This document shows, piece by piece, positions 16,796 to 25,263 of a stretch of 64,000 nt of DNA. Position numbers and translations under genes: made by a program. The DNA comes from Oscillospiraceae bacterium (GTDB taxonomy: Bacteria > Bacillota > Clostridia > Oscillospirales > Oscillospiraceae). The notes below the pieces were generated by a model that was not told where the DNA came from, made no database searches, and saw only the letters and a list, made by a program, of their open reading frames with translations. Location of the stretch: positions 3,807,279 to 3,871,278 of the forward strand of contig AP025583.1 of the NCBI GenBank assembly GCA_022846095.1, given 5' to 3'. The first letter of the stretch is position 1. Each line of letters opens with the position of its first letter.

Positions 16796-17281
16796 ATGGC
16801 GGGATTATTCATCTCCTTTTCCTTGGTTCCAGAAAATCGGATAAATACCAGCGGTGAATTCCACTATACTGGCAAGCTGTCGAAAGATCGGGACAACTAC
16901 TCGTTTTCAGCTCCGATAGTTGGCTTAAAGGCAGCAGTACCCATGTTGCAACCTGTCCAGCCTGTTCGGGGAATTCGAGGCGCTGGGCAAGGATAGCCGG
17001 GAGGTAGAGAACTATAACTTATTATACGAGCTTGCGCGTCAAAGCAAATGCTGAGCCAGTCTGAGGCTATCAGGCGAGCCGCCCCATGGGGCAGACACGA
17101 TAGAACAACTGCCCGAAGAACCATGGGGTGCGGCCACATTGCTGTAATTTAAAAATGAGGAGATCTTCTGCCTGCGTCAAGAAGTTGAAATTCTGAAGCG
17201 CCACGTGGAAAGGCTGGGTGGAGATTGGACGGGGCTCGACAGCCTGATGAAAAAGAGTAGAGCTTCATAAAAATACGAGAA
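16796..17281 (+). pseudogene. Degenerate coding remnants
   Basis: No intact gene is present. Two short stretches look like eroded coding DNA. About 16950-17055 can be read as 'LSSLFGEFEALGKDSRE…NYNLLYELARQ'. About 17150-17270 can be read as 'NEEIFCLRQEVEILKRHVE…', a helical, possibly coiled-coil sequence. They are in different frames, have no start codons and are split by stops. I cannot name the ancestral gene. Confidence 0.35.
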
Positions 17282-17311
17282 AAGCGCCCGCTGTTGCATC
17301 AGCGGGCGCTT
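17282..17311 (+). terminator. GC-rich hairpin upstream of the helix-turn-helix gene
   Basis: Twelve-base arms (AAGCGCCCGCTG and complement) surround a six-base loop, 20 bases before the next start codon. Only a weak T stretch follows. It could be a terminator for the remnant upstream or a leader hairpin. Confidence 0.5.
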
Positions 17312-17330
17312 CCTGTTTGGAGGAAAGGAA

Positions 17331-18074
17331 ATGTCAGAAATACGCAGACGCTGGGAGCCCTCGTTCAAAGTCCCCAACTGTCTTATCAAGGTTTTTTCCC
17401 TCAGCTTCAGCGCCCGCCGGATGGGGGCGGTACTCTTCAGCAGGAGAAACCATCTGGGAGCTTGCCGGCGCAGCCAGGCGTCGTTGGCCAAGCTGGCCGG
17501 GTGCTCCGTGACCACTGCCCGTAAGGCCCTCCTGGAGTTGGAGGATGCAGGATATATCACACGTTCGCAAAATCACCGGTACAACGAGATGTTAGGCAGG
17601 TTTGTGTACGACCAATACACGTACCACTGTGAAGTTTGGTTCCACGGTGGTTTCACCCTGGTGCCCTGGAATCTGTTAGGCCACCCTCTCAAAAGCAGCG
17701 CGTTCGTCCTATGCCTCTACCTGCACCTCCAGGCTGGAAACAATTATAGGGCTTTCCCAAGCCTGAACCTCATCTGCAAATATCTCGGGATAGGCAAGGC
17801 CACTGTATGCCGCGCCCTCCGGGAGTTGAGAGATTTTGGCCGGATTTACTCTGAATTCTGCATCAAAGTGAATCACGTCTATAGCTACAACTCCTATTAC
17901 CTGATCCGCAATGCCGTGTGCTGCCCTGACGCCGTTCCAGCGGCCCAGGGCCGACCCGGGCGTGACCGCCCGGTACATTGTCCAACGAATTGGGGTCACT
18001 TCACCCGGGGCGGTTACTTCTTTTGTGTGGCCAAAAAGAGGCCGATAATGCCGATGATGACCATACAAAACTGA
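17331..18074 (+). CDS. Helix-turn-helix protein, replication-initiator-like
   Basis: This frame has 247 codons, beginning at an ATG behind the strong site GGAGGAAAGG. Two helix-turn-helix motifs are visible: 'SQASLAKLAGCSVTTARKAL' (about residues 49-68) and 'FPSLNLICKYLGIGKATVCR' (about 143-162). Each is followed by a wing-like segment. The layout resembles GntR-like or plasmid/ICE replication-initiator proteins of Clostridia; the exact family is uncertain. The last 20 or so codons run antisense through the toxin gene and may not belong to the ancestral protein. A truncated copy with its own toxin relic lies at 4876-5231, so the two genes travelled together. Confidence 0.6.
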   Translation: MSEIRRRWEPSFKVPNCLIKVFSLSFSARRMGAVLFSRRNHLGACRRSQASLAKLAGCSVTTARKALLELEDAGYITRSQNHRYNEMLGRFVYDQYTYHCEVWFHGGFTLVPWNLLGHPLKSSAFVLCLYLHLQAGNNYRAFPSLNLICKYLGIGKATVCRALRELRDFGRIYSEFCIKVNHVYSYNSYYLIRNAVCCPDAVPAAQGRPGRDRPVHCPTNWGHFTRGGYFFCVAKKRPIMPMMTIQN

Positions 18075-18111
18075 AAAACCTCCGAGTATGTAGGGCTATT
18101 CATAGGGCATC
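17753..18111. repeat. Long direct repeat, copy 2 (partner 4870-5257)
   Basis: This is the intact counterpart of the repeat at 4870-5257. It spans the 3' third of the helix-turn-helix gene and the antisense toxin gene. The similarity stops where the large leader hairpin begins. Confidence 0.85.
18014..18103 (-). CDS. Putative holin-like toxin (29 residues)
   Basis: This small gene on the minus strand encodes 29 residues. A polar start (MNSPTYSEVFQF) leads into one hydrophobic helix, 'CMVIIGIIGLFLATQKK', ending in lysines. This is the layout of the Firmicute 'putative holin-like toxin' peptides related to type I toxins, which damage the membrane when overproduced. The ATG at 18103 follows AGAGGGGGA with good spacing. 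That ribosome-binding site lies inside the 3' arm of a perfect 24-bp leader hairpin, so translation is probably blocked until the RNA is processed or refolded. The gene overlaps the end of the helix-turn-helix gene in antisense. A decayed copy is at 5103-5231. No antisense RNA was identified. Confidence 0.65.
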   Translation of the reverse strand: MNSPTYSEVFQFCMVIIGIIGLFLATQKK

Positions 18112-18160
18112 CCCCTCTCGTTGGAGGGGCAAGAGTCCCCTCCAACGAGAGGGGGATGCC
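18106..18160 (-). promoter_or_regulatory. Perfect 24-bp leader hairpin sequestering the toxin ribosome-binding site
   Basis: The arms 18106-18129 and 18137-18160 are perfectly complementary around a seven-base loop. Read on the minus strand, the 3' arm ends two bases before the toxin ATG and contains its GAGGGGG ribosome-binding site. No T-run follows in either direction, so it is not a simple terminator. Confidence 0.75.
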
Positions 18161-18305
18161 AACCGCCTAACGATGAATTGTCCTGAATAGGGAGAGCATG
18201 CTAATGGGAAGTATAATTCTTCCATTTTACTTTATATTGGCATTATGCTATGATAAATATTTTATCAATAATTTGTGAAAATCGATGACATATTTAAAAA
18301 TCAAC

Positions 18306-18345
18306 AAGAGGTCACTTCGCTTAGAAGGTGGCCTCTTATTTTTTT
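18306..18345 (+). terminator. Terminator-like hairpin with T-run
   Basis: AAGAGGTCACTT pairs with AGGTGGCCTCTT with two wobbles, then A and seven T follow. It lies ahead of a broken glycosyltransferase locus. A lysine-rich open stretch from about 18354 to 18490 (ending KKQKKKQ) lies between it and that locus; I could not find a convincing start codon for it. Confidence 0.6.
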
Positions 18346-18486
18346 CATTTGGAAAGGTCGTGAAAGGATCACGGGAGACAAGAACCCTAAAAGACGGGAG
18401 AAAAAGAAGAAGTCGGCAGTCAAACCATTTGCGGAGCAAATAGTCTCGCCGGAGCCGGAGTTGATCAAAAAGCAGAAGAAAAAGCA

Positions 18487-20044
18487 GTGACAAAGGAAAG
18501 AGGGTGGAAACTTCTGAAGAAGAGCAGGGTTCTGGTAGGCAGCCCCATCTGCCAAAAGCCGGAGATCCTAAAAGCATTTCTGAATTCTTTGCGCAGCTTG
18601 AAACAGGAACGTATATCCGTCGATTATATCTTTGTAGACGACAACAAAGATACGGCTTCCAGCCAAACGTTGGCCGAGTTCCTGCCGGAGGCTTCTAAAG
18701 TCGTGATCCTTCCCGGAGAAGCGGAGCAGGACTACCTCTGCGATGAGGAGTCCCACCACTGGAACGATACGCTGATGCACAAGGTCGCCGATTTCAAGAA
18801 CACGATGATCGAATACGCCCTTGCCGACCAGTACGACTACCTGTTCTTTGTAGACTCGGATTTGGTCCTGCACCCGAATTTGCTGGAGTTGCTGAGATCC
18901 TGTAAAAAGGACATCGTCTCCGAGGTGTTTTGGACCCGGTGACACGATGGCCTACCGCTGGAGCCCAACGTCTGGCTGTATGACGAGTACGATTTGACCC
19001 CAAAAAAGTTAGGCGAATAGCTCAGCGAGCCAGAGGCCGCTGCCCGCCGGGATGGATTTTTGACGCGGTTGCGCACGCCGGGGATCTATGAGGTCGGAGG
19101 TCTGGGCGCGTGCACCTTGATCTCGCGTTGCGCCCTCAAGCGGGGCGTCAGCTTCGCACCTATCCCCAACCTGACCATCCACGGGGAGGACCGCTTTTTC
19201 TGCATCCGCGCCGCGGTTCTGGGGCTCGGGCTGTACGTGGATACCCGGTCGCCCGCTTACCATATTTACTGGGAGCAGGATCTGGAGGGCGTCCTCACCT
19301 ATGTCAGGAGTTGTCTAGACAGGTCGCACTCTTTGAAGACGATGCTCGGCGGCGAGCGTATCACGCTCTCCATGGTTGTGCGCAACGAGTAGGGCCGGTA
19401 CCTGAGCCGGGTCCTGAAGGGGCTGGCGGAGCACATCGACGAGGCGGTCATCATCGACGACGGGAGTACCGACGGCACGGTGGGGCTGTGCCGGTCGCTT
19501 TTGCGGGGCATCCCCTTTCATATCATTCAAAATCACGCCTCAATGTTTGCCAATGAGGTGGAGCTTCGGAAAAAGCAGTGGGACGAGACGGTCAAGACAA
19601 ATCCCGATTGGATCTTAAATTTGGACGCGGACGAGGTGATTGAGGACGGATTCTGGGTCCACGCGAGGGACATCGTGGGCGACCCAGCAAATGACGTCTG
19701 CTGTTTCCGCCTATACGACATGTGGAACGAGACGCAGTGCCGAGAAGACGCCTTCTGAACGCGCAGGCGGTCAGCCGTGCCTTCCTTCTGCGCTACCGGC
19801 CGGGCTATGATTACCAATGGCGTGAAACACCCCAGCACTGCGGCCGGTTCCCTCAAAATATCGAATTCCTTCCCAGAGCCAAGCGGGAGTTCCGCGTCAA
19901 GCACTTCGTCTGGTCCACTCCTGCGGACAGAACCGCGAAATATGCGCGCTACCAAAGGTTGGACCCCGGCGCACGCTACGGCTTACAGGAGCAGTTCGAG
20001 ACAATCCTGGGCACCAACCCACACCTGGTTAGCTGGCGGAAACA
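18487..20044 (+). pseudogene. Two-domain glycosyltransferase (GT2-like) pseudogene
   Basis: One continuous frame from the GTG at 18487 to about 19755 encodes two GT2-like halves. The first has 'RISVDYIFVDDNKDT' and 'YDYLFFVDSDLVLHPN'. The second has 'ITLSMVVRNE', 'DEAVIIDDGSTDGTV' and 'DWILNLDADEVIED'. In-frame stops occur at 18940 (TGA), 19018 (TAG) and 19390 (TAG). Near 19756 a lost base turns an expected Phe-Trp-Asn into a TGA. The rest (to 20044, 'FRVKHFVWSTPADRTAKYAR') continues in another frame. The stops are of mixed type and a frameshift is present, so this is decay rather than recoding. The intact enzyme would have transferred sugars, possibly to a cell-surface polymer or protein. 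Confidence 0.8.
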
Positions 20045-20458
20045 ATGAGCGCGGGGCCTGCGCGTATCAACGTCGGTATTGGCTTTGTCACCGGGCGCAA
20101 AAACTTCAAACGGGTGGCTAGGGCTTATCTGGAAAACTGGAACGAATCCGGCCTGCTGAACCGCAAAAAATATGCGCTCCATCTCTTTGTGGCGTATGAC
20201 CTGAAGTATATGGGCACCGATGCCAGCGATTATTAAATCACGGATGAGGACGTGCTGGGCACGGTGGATTCCGCTCACTATCTGGGCAGTGCCGCCATCG
20301 CCAACGAGGTACGGCTCCTGGTTAGGCAGTCTGTCATCACTCCGGAGGAAGCCAAGCTGATTTTCGGCGAGGGCTATGCTATGAAACGCAACGCCATCTT
20401 ATACTTTGCCCTCAAATACGAAATGGACTCCTCCGTCCTAATCCGGTGTCTTTGAAGC
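20045..20458 (+). pseudogene. Second glycosyltransferase-like pseudogene
   Basis: The frame starts at an ATG overlapping the end of the previous pseudogene and encodes 'RINVGIGFVTGRKNFKRVAR', interrupted by a TAA at 20234. It continues in frame with 'DSAHYLGSAAIANEVRLLVR' and 'GYAMKRNAILYFALKYEMD', then runs into unrelated sequence. This last stretch normally precedes the acidic metal-binding motif of such enzymes, which is missing. The two pseudogenes were probably one operon. Confidence 0.65.
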
Positions 20459-20460
20459 TG

Positions 20461-20660
20461 CCAGACGAAGCATCCCCGTACGTGGTTTGCCAGCATTACG
20501 AAAAGCTCTCTTGTATGCCATGTCCTGTGATATGCTTTTACTCATGAAGGATGTGGCCTCCTCTTGGTCTGGTAGGTGTGTGATAACTCAACAACCGATG
20601 TGGCTCCATCCTTCTTATACCTTTCTTAATTGTTCAACATCTATTGTACTCCTACAGTTC
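20461..20660 (-). mobile_element. Possible IS481/IS3-type element remnant
   Basis: On the minus strand, an ATG at 20545 opens 'MSKSISQDMAYKRAFVMLA', which resembles the N-terminus of clostridial IS481-like transposases. It is preceded by GAGTTATCACACACCTACCAG-like sequence typical of an IS end. The frame breaks after about 25 codons. I see no other gene between 20461 and 20760. Confidence 0.4.
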
Positions 20661-20760
20661 GTGGTGTATTAGATTTTTATACCCACTTTACTTTTTAGAA
20701 TAATTAGTTCTTCCCCCTAGACCTTCCTTGCAGGTTTTATCAGCAGGTCTTATTTATTTG

Positions 20761-22197
20761 TTACATAGCGGTCTTGCCCTGCTCCAAACACTCACTGTCC
20801 TCCTGAGCAATTTTCTGACCCAGCTTACGCATCTCGGGGACGATGAACAGGGCAACAATGATACCGGAGCTGATGTCTGCGACGGGACCGGCATATAAGA
20901 TGCCATCCAGCCCGAAGAAGAGGGGCAGGATAAGAATAAGCGGGATCAGCAGGAGCAGTTGCCTCAGCATGGACAACAGCGAGGCCTTCAGCGGTTGCCC
21001 CGTTGCCTGAAAGTAGCAGGTGGAGGCCATCTGGAACCCAGCGCAAAACAGGCCAAAGAGATAGATCTTCATGCAGCGGATGCCGAAGGATGTAAAACCG
21101 GCATCGTTGGAGCCAAAAACAGAAAGGATGGGTCCGGGGAAGAACTGGCACATGGCCCATCCCGCCGTGATAACAATGGTGGCGGCTATCATCGCCATCA
21201 GGTAGGTCTTTTTCACCCGATGGAGTTGTCCGGCCCCCCGGTTGAAACCCAGAATGGCTTGGGAGCCCACGCCAATGCCAATGCCAACCGAGCCCAGGAT
21301 CATGACAATCTTCATCACGATACCCAGCGCCGCCTGGGCGGTCTCGCCGCCCACTGGGCTCAGATCTCCATAGTACTTAAGGGAGTTGTTCATCACGACC
21401 TGCATGATACAGGCGACCCCTTGGGTGATGCCGGAGGAGACGCCCAGGGAGCACACCTTGCCGCATACCGGACCGTCCAGCTTCATAAGGCTGCGGTCGA
21501 AACGCATGTGCTTGCTGTAGCCCTTGAAGTACAGTGCCAGGACAACACAAGAGATAAACTGGGAGGTAATGGTGGCGATGGCCGCCCCTTTTACTCCCCA
21601 GTGGAAGATAAAGATGTAGATGGGATCCAGGATGGTGTTGAGCACCGCACCGATGATGATGCCGTACATGGACATCTGGGGACTGCCGTCGGCTCGGGCC
21701 ATATTGGACAGGGTCACCGAAAGTACGCTGAACGGGGCGCCAATCAGGATAATGGAGGTGTAGTCCCCGGCGTAGGGGAGGACCGTATCCTTAGCCCCGA
21801 ATACTCGGAGCATGGGATCCAGGAACAAGAGCCCCAGCACAGCCATCACCACGCCGGAGATCAAGGAGAGGCTCAGCAGATTGTTCAGGGTCCGCCCCAC
21901 GGCATCTTTATTCCCTTCGCCCAGCTTCAATGAGGCGAAAGCACAGCCGCCGGAGCCTAGCATGGTGGACACGGCCAGCATGATGGTGACGACTGGAAAT
22001 GCGATAGTGGTGGCAGCGTTGCCCAGCACACCCACCCCCTGGCCGATGAAGATCTGGTCCACGATGTTGTAGACCGAATTCACCAGCATGGAGATGATTG
22101 ACGGCACAGAAAATGCGATAAGCAGCTTGCCGATGGGCTTGCAACCCAAAGGATTGCGTTCTTCCTTTAATACCACTTCGTTTTCAGTTAGATCCAA
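20761..22197 (-). CDS. MATE family efflux transporter
   Basis: This 478-residue protein has about twelve membrane segments in two homologous halves. Signatures include 'LGCKPIGKLLIAFSVPSIIS' and 'YNIVDQIFIGQGVGVLGNAA' at the start, with the equivalent 'GVSSGITQGVACIMQVVMNN' opening the second half. It belongs to the MATE/MepA-like group, which export cationic drugs or metabolites against a sodium or proton gradient. A structured leader of about 76 bases precedes it, suggesting RNA-level control. It is separated from the exporter operon by a 567-base noncoding stretch and is probably an independent unit. Confidence 0.92.
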   Translation of the reverse strand: MDLTENEVVLKEERNPLGCKPIGKLLIAFSVPSIISMLVNSVYNIVDQIFIGQGVGVLGNAATTIAFPVVTIMLAVSTMLGSGGCAFASLKLGEGNKDAVGRTLNNLLSLSLISGVVMAVLGLLFLDPMLRVFGAKDTVLPYAGDYTSIILIGAPFSVLSVTLSNMARADGSPQMSMYGIIIGAVLNTILDPIYIFIFHWGVKGAAIATITSQFISCVVLALYFKGYSKHMRFDRSLMKLDGPVCGKVCSLGVSSGITQGVACIMQVVMNNSLKYYGDLSPVGGETAQAALGIVMKIVMILGSVGIGIGVGSQAILGFNRGAGQLHRVKKTYLMAMIAATIVITAGWAMCQFFPGPILSVFGSNDAGFTSFGIRCMKIYLFGLFCAGFQMASTCYFQATGQPLKASLLSMLRQLLLLIPLILILPLFFGLDGILYAGPVADISSGIIVALFIVPEMRKLGQKIAQEDSECLEQGKTAM

Positions 22198-22223
22198 TTT
22201 CTGCGGCCTCCCGTTTTTTAGAC

Positions 22224-22299
22224 ATCCTCATGGTAGGCATATCAGGCTTTGCCTGGGCCTGCTACCGTTTGCAATTTGGTTTCTGGCTACGGTGAGGAT
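22224..22299 (-). promoter_or_regulatory. Structured leader RNA candidate before the MATE gene
   Basis: On the minus strand, ATCCTCA (22293-22299) pairs with TGAGGAT (22224-22230), enclosing about 62 bases that contain a nested AGGC-AAA-GCCT hairpin and a GGTAGCA/TGCCTACC pairing. It ends 26 bases before the start codon, near the GGGAGG ribosome-binding site. I could not match it to a known riboswitch class. Confidence 0.4.
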
Positions 22300-22764
22300 G
22301 ATTTCCAGCAGCCGGAAATGTGTGTGAATGCCTTGGGAAAGGGGGTTTCGTAGATTCCCCGACCTCGCTCCAACCAGTATCAGATTAAATAATTATAGCA
22401 TAAAACCAGTGAACATGCGCAAATTTATTCTTATAGCATTTTGGTATGATGATTTTTGAACGACATGTCAATTTGAAGTACAAATATGGAGACAGGCACT
22501 TTTGAGCGAGGGGATAGCAATAAAAAGCAAATGCAGGAATATATCAAACTTTAATTGAAGACAAGATAACGGATCAAATGAGTGAAAAAAATTCATCAAT
22601 CCGTTACGGGCAGCTAGAATTCAAAGGAATAAAGCAAGCTCCTTAAGTGGCCTGCCATGAGTCGGCAATGCAGTTGGCCGATCCATTTCGAGGCATCTTG
22701 AGAGGCGTTATCAGCATAAGTCGAGGAGGAAAGCTTCGGCCGCGGCCCTGTCTTCGGGCGTCTG
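22300..22764. other. Noncoding stretch between the MATE gene and the lipoprotein gene
   Basis: This 465-base stretch is AT-richer than its surroundings and has no convincing gene. A short open segment (about 22515-22645, 'YQTLIEDKITDQMSEKNSSI') lacks a start codon and may be a coding relic. Confidence 0.4.
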
Positions 22765-23103
22765 CTATTTCACGGTCTCGACCTTGGTCGCGTTGAGTAC
22801 GGAGCCGGTTTCATTGATGTCGCCGGTAAAGGTGACCGTAACCTTGTCTCCCACCTTGGCGTCGATAGTAACGCCATCCGTCCCAAACACATAGGATTCG
22901 CTGTCATCGTTCTTATCTTCGGGAGCAACCGTGATCATGAACCCTTTGTCTTCTTCCAGAATACCGGTATAGGTCTGCTCCTCCGCCGAAGGCTCGCTTG
23001 ATGGCGACGCAGTGGGCTGCTGGGAGGTGGTGGCACCGTTACCGCTGCAGGCGGCGGTTGTCAGAAGCAGAGCGACGAGAAACAATGGAAACAGTTTTTT
23101 CAT
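22765..23103 (-). CDS. Small secreted lipoprotein
   Basis: This 112-residue protein begins with a lipoprotein signal, 'MKKLFPLFLVALLLTTAAC', with the lipidated cysteine at 19. A Ser/Thr/Pro-rich linker follows (about 20-45), then a compact beta-rich domain ('TYTGILEEDKGFMITV' and 'GDKVTVTFTGDI'). The ATG at 23103 is placed by a perfect AAGGAGGTC site; an upstream in-frame ATG at 23145 has none. It is the last gene of the minus-strand exporter/two-component cluster, 88 bases after the kinase gene. It may act as an extracytoplasmic sensor or accessory to the exporter; this is an inference. Confidence 0.75.
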   Translation of the reverse strand: MKKLFPLFLVALLLTTAACSGNGATTSQQPTASPSSEPSAEEQTYTGILEEDKGFMITVAPEDKNDDSESYVFGTDGVTIDAKVGDKVTVTFTGDINETGSVLNATKVETVK

Positions 23104-23191
23104 AGTGGACCTCCTTGACTTGATGTCTATAAGACGGGGACACACCTAAGAAAGTTTTTCCTGATGGGCCCTCCAAATGCATAAAATAAAT

Positions 23192-24517
23192 TTATTGATA
23201 CACTGGAAACCAGACGCTGACCGAAAAAACACCATCATTCTGTTGAATCTGGAACCGGCCGCCATGTTCCTCCATGATCTTCTCACAGGTTTTGAGGCCG
23301 ATCTGTGTGCTCTCCACCCGTGGGCAAGCCGGAGGGATGCCGTTGCAAATGCAGACCTTCAAGCCACCGTCCCACAGCCCGTAATGTGCCGTTATTGGTT
23401 GGGAGCGGTCGGCATACTTTTCAATGTTGGAGAAGAGGTTCCCGAACAGGCGGCGGAACAGGTCGATGTCTACCCGGATGCGGCAGGCGGGGCACCCGCC
23501 GGCGCGTTCAACATGAAAGCCCCGGGTTTCCAAATCGAACAGGCCCTCCTCAACAACCTGGCTAAGCAGTTCCCAGGCGTCCACATCTTCCAGCTCAACC
23601 GGCCGGTCTGTGGTATCATATACGAGAAAATACTCGAAGAGCTTATCGCTCAGCTCCTTGATCTGGAAGGCTTTGTCCCGGCTTACCTGAATGAAGTGCT
23701 CCTCCTGGGCCGGCCCGTCACATTTTCCCTCCCGGATCAGGTCCAGATAGCCAATGAGGGCGGTAAGGGGCGTGCGCAAATCGTGGGACATGGCTGTAAT
23801 GAGGGCGTGGTTGGACGCCCGGGCGGCCTCTTCCCGCTGTTCCCGCTCAATGATGGAGCGGCGCATGTCGTCGATGCCTTGGGCGAGCCTTGCCAGCTCG
23901 TCCGCACCACGCACCGTGATGGAATAACTCAGGTCGCCACCCTCCAAGATTTTCAGCTCCCGCTCCATTTGGACAATATAGCCTGTCTTGCGGCGGACTA
24001 GGAGGAGGAGCACCGCTACAATTGCCAGAAAAGCGGCCAAGGCCGCGGCACCGTTCGCCATGAGATAAAAGTAATCGGCATTATAAAAGTAGAACTCTGC
24101 CGTCGCCGTGCCGTCGCTGAATTGAATGGTGCGTGTTGTCTCGTCCGCCTCAGGAGCAGGCTGGATACCAGTATCAAGTATGATATCAGGGGACGACTCC
24201 TGGGAAATGCCCGTGCCGTAGAGCAGCCTCCCATCCCGCCAGAGGAAAACCACAAGTCCGGACTGGGTATTACACCAGTCATCCAGGGTCTTTCTGTCGG
24301 TACCGGCCAGATTGTGTTCATCCACGTAGCGCTGGAGCTGTTCCCCACTTTTCTGCACCACCCGGGTGTTGTATTCGATAGAGTTTAGCCGGCTGTCCAA
24401 CGCGGAGTAAAGCCCTTCGCGGAGAGGAAAGTAGATACAGGTCCCTGCCGCCAGGGCAATGAGCAGGCCCAGCAGGAGTTCAAAGCTCAGTTTTCTGAAC
24501 AAAATCCGCCTACTCAA
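23192..24517 (-). CDS. Sensor histidine kinase
   Basis: This 441-residue kinase starts at TTG 24517, which overlaps the response-regulator stop; GAAGGGG lies just upstream. It has membrane segments at about 10-30 and 165-190 flanking a 135-residue outside domain. Then come a HAMP-like region and the phosphoacceptor helix 'ITAMSHDLRTPLTALIGYLD' (about 260). The N box is 'RLFGNLFSNIEKYA' and the C-terminal box 'IGLKTCEKIMEEHGG'. The usual D-x-G-x-G box is not recognisable (there is 'CNGIPPACP' instead), so the ATP-binding lid is divergent. With the adjacent regulator it forms a two-component pair likely controlling the exporter operon. Confidence 0.9.
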   Translation of the reverse strand: MSRRILFRKLSFELLLGLLIALAAGTCIYFPLREGLYSALDSRLNSIEYNTRVVQKSGEQLQRYVDEHNLAGTDRKTLDDWCNTQSGLVVFLWRDGRLLYGTGISQESSPDIILDTGIQPAPEADETTRTIQFSDGTATAEFYFYNADYFYLMANGAAALAAFLAIVAVLLLLVRRKTGYIVQMERELKILEGGDLSYSITVRGADELARLAQGIDDMRRSIIEREQREEAARASNHALITAMSHDLRTPLTALIGYLDLIREGKCDGPAQEEHFIQVSRDKAFQIKELSDKLFEYFLVYDTTDRPVELEDVDAWELLSQVVEEGLFDLETRGFHVERAGGCPACRIRVDIDLFRRLFGNLFSNIEKYADRSQPITAHYGLWDGGLKVCICNGIPPACPRVESTQIGLKTCEKIMEEHGGRFQIQQNDGVFSVSVWFPVYQ

Positions 24518-25211
24518 TGCAATACCCCTTCCCCCATATGTTTTTAATAAGGTGCGGATGGTTGGCGTCGTCCTCCAGCTTCTTGCGCAGATTGCGGATA
24601 TGTACCATGACGGTGTTGTTGGCGCTGTAGTAATATGGCTCCTGCCAGATGCGCTCGTATATCTGCTGCGCGCTGAAGGTCTGGCGCCGGTTACGGGCCA
24701 GCAGCAGGAGGATGCGGTACTCCAGATCGGTGAGCGCCACCGGCGCCCCGCCCAGGACCACCTCGTTCCGGTCAGTCCGGATGGTGAGCCCTCCGGGCAG
24801 GGTGATGGCGTCCGCCGCCGCCGCGGTCTCGCCCTTGCCTCGGTAGACCCGGTACCGCCGCAGCATGGCCTTGACCCGGGCGGTAAGCTCGGCGTAGGAA
24901 AAGGGCTTTGCCATGTAGTCGTCCCCGCCCGCGGAGAAGCCCACAGCTTTATCCGAGTCCTGACTCTTGGCCGTGAGGAAGAGGATGGGCGCGGTGGAGA
25001 CCCTGCGTATTTCGGCACAGGCGGCGATGCCGGACCGACCGGGCATCATCACATCAAGGATGACCAGGTCTATGGAAGGCTCCATTTTATTGACAGCCTC
25101 GTCCCCGTCCGCCGCCTCGATGACCTCATAGCCCTCGCTGCTCAACAGCAGACGTATGACTTCGCGTATCTCGGGGTCATCGTCGGCAAATAAGATTTTC
25201 GTTCCAGCCAT
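24510..25211 (-). CDS. OmpR/PhoB-family response regulator
   Basis: This 233-residue protein has a receiver domain (1-120) with the acidic pair in 'ILFADDDPE', the phospho-acceptor Asp in 'LVILDVMMPGRSG' and the conserved lysine in 'YMAKPFSYAEL'. A winged-helix DNA-binding domain (about 135-233) follows, with 'LTDLEYRILLLLARN' and 'VMVHIRNLRKKLEDD'. It overlaps the kinase start by eight bases. OmpR-type regulators bind tandem direct repeats next to the -35 box. Exactly such repeats lie upstream of the first gene of this cluster (30782-30811). Confidence 0.94.
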   Translation of the reverse strand: MAGTKILFADDDPEIREVIRLLLSSEGYEVIEAADGDEAVNKMEPSIDLVILDVMMPGRSGIAACAEIRRVSTAPILFLTAKSQDSDKAVGFSAGGDDYMAKPFSYAELTARVKAMLRRYRVYRGKGETAAAADAITLPGGLTIRTDRNEVVLGGAPVALTDLEYRILLLLARNRRQTFSAQQIYERIWQEPYYYSANNTVMVHIRNLRKKLEDDANHPHLIKNIWGKGYCIE

Positions 25212-25263
25212 GCGACCTCACCTCCAACTTTTTCCCCATTATACATGATTGTCCCGCAATTGA

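Noticed and set aside
18487-19758. Possible stop-codon recoding in the glycosyltransferase frame
   Set aside because: Both TGA and TAG occur, plus a frameshift and a truncated second gene. No SECIS-like or pyrrolysine context is visible. Decay explains it better.
23192-25018. 608-codon frame suggesting a long histidine kinase
   Set aside because: The first 167 codons are an out-of-frame reading of the response-regulator gene. The kinase proper starts at TTG 24517, with a ribosome-binding site overlapping the regulator stop.
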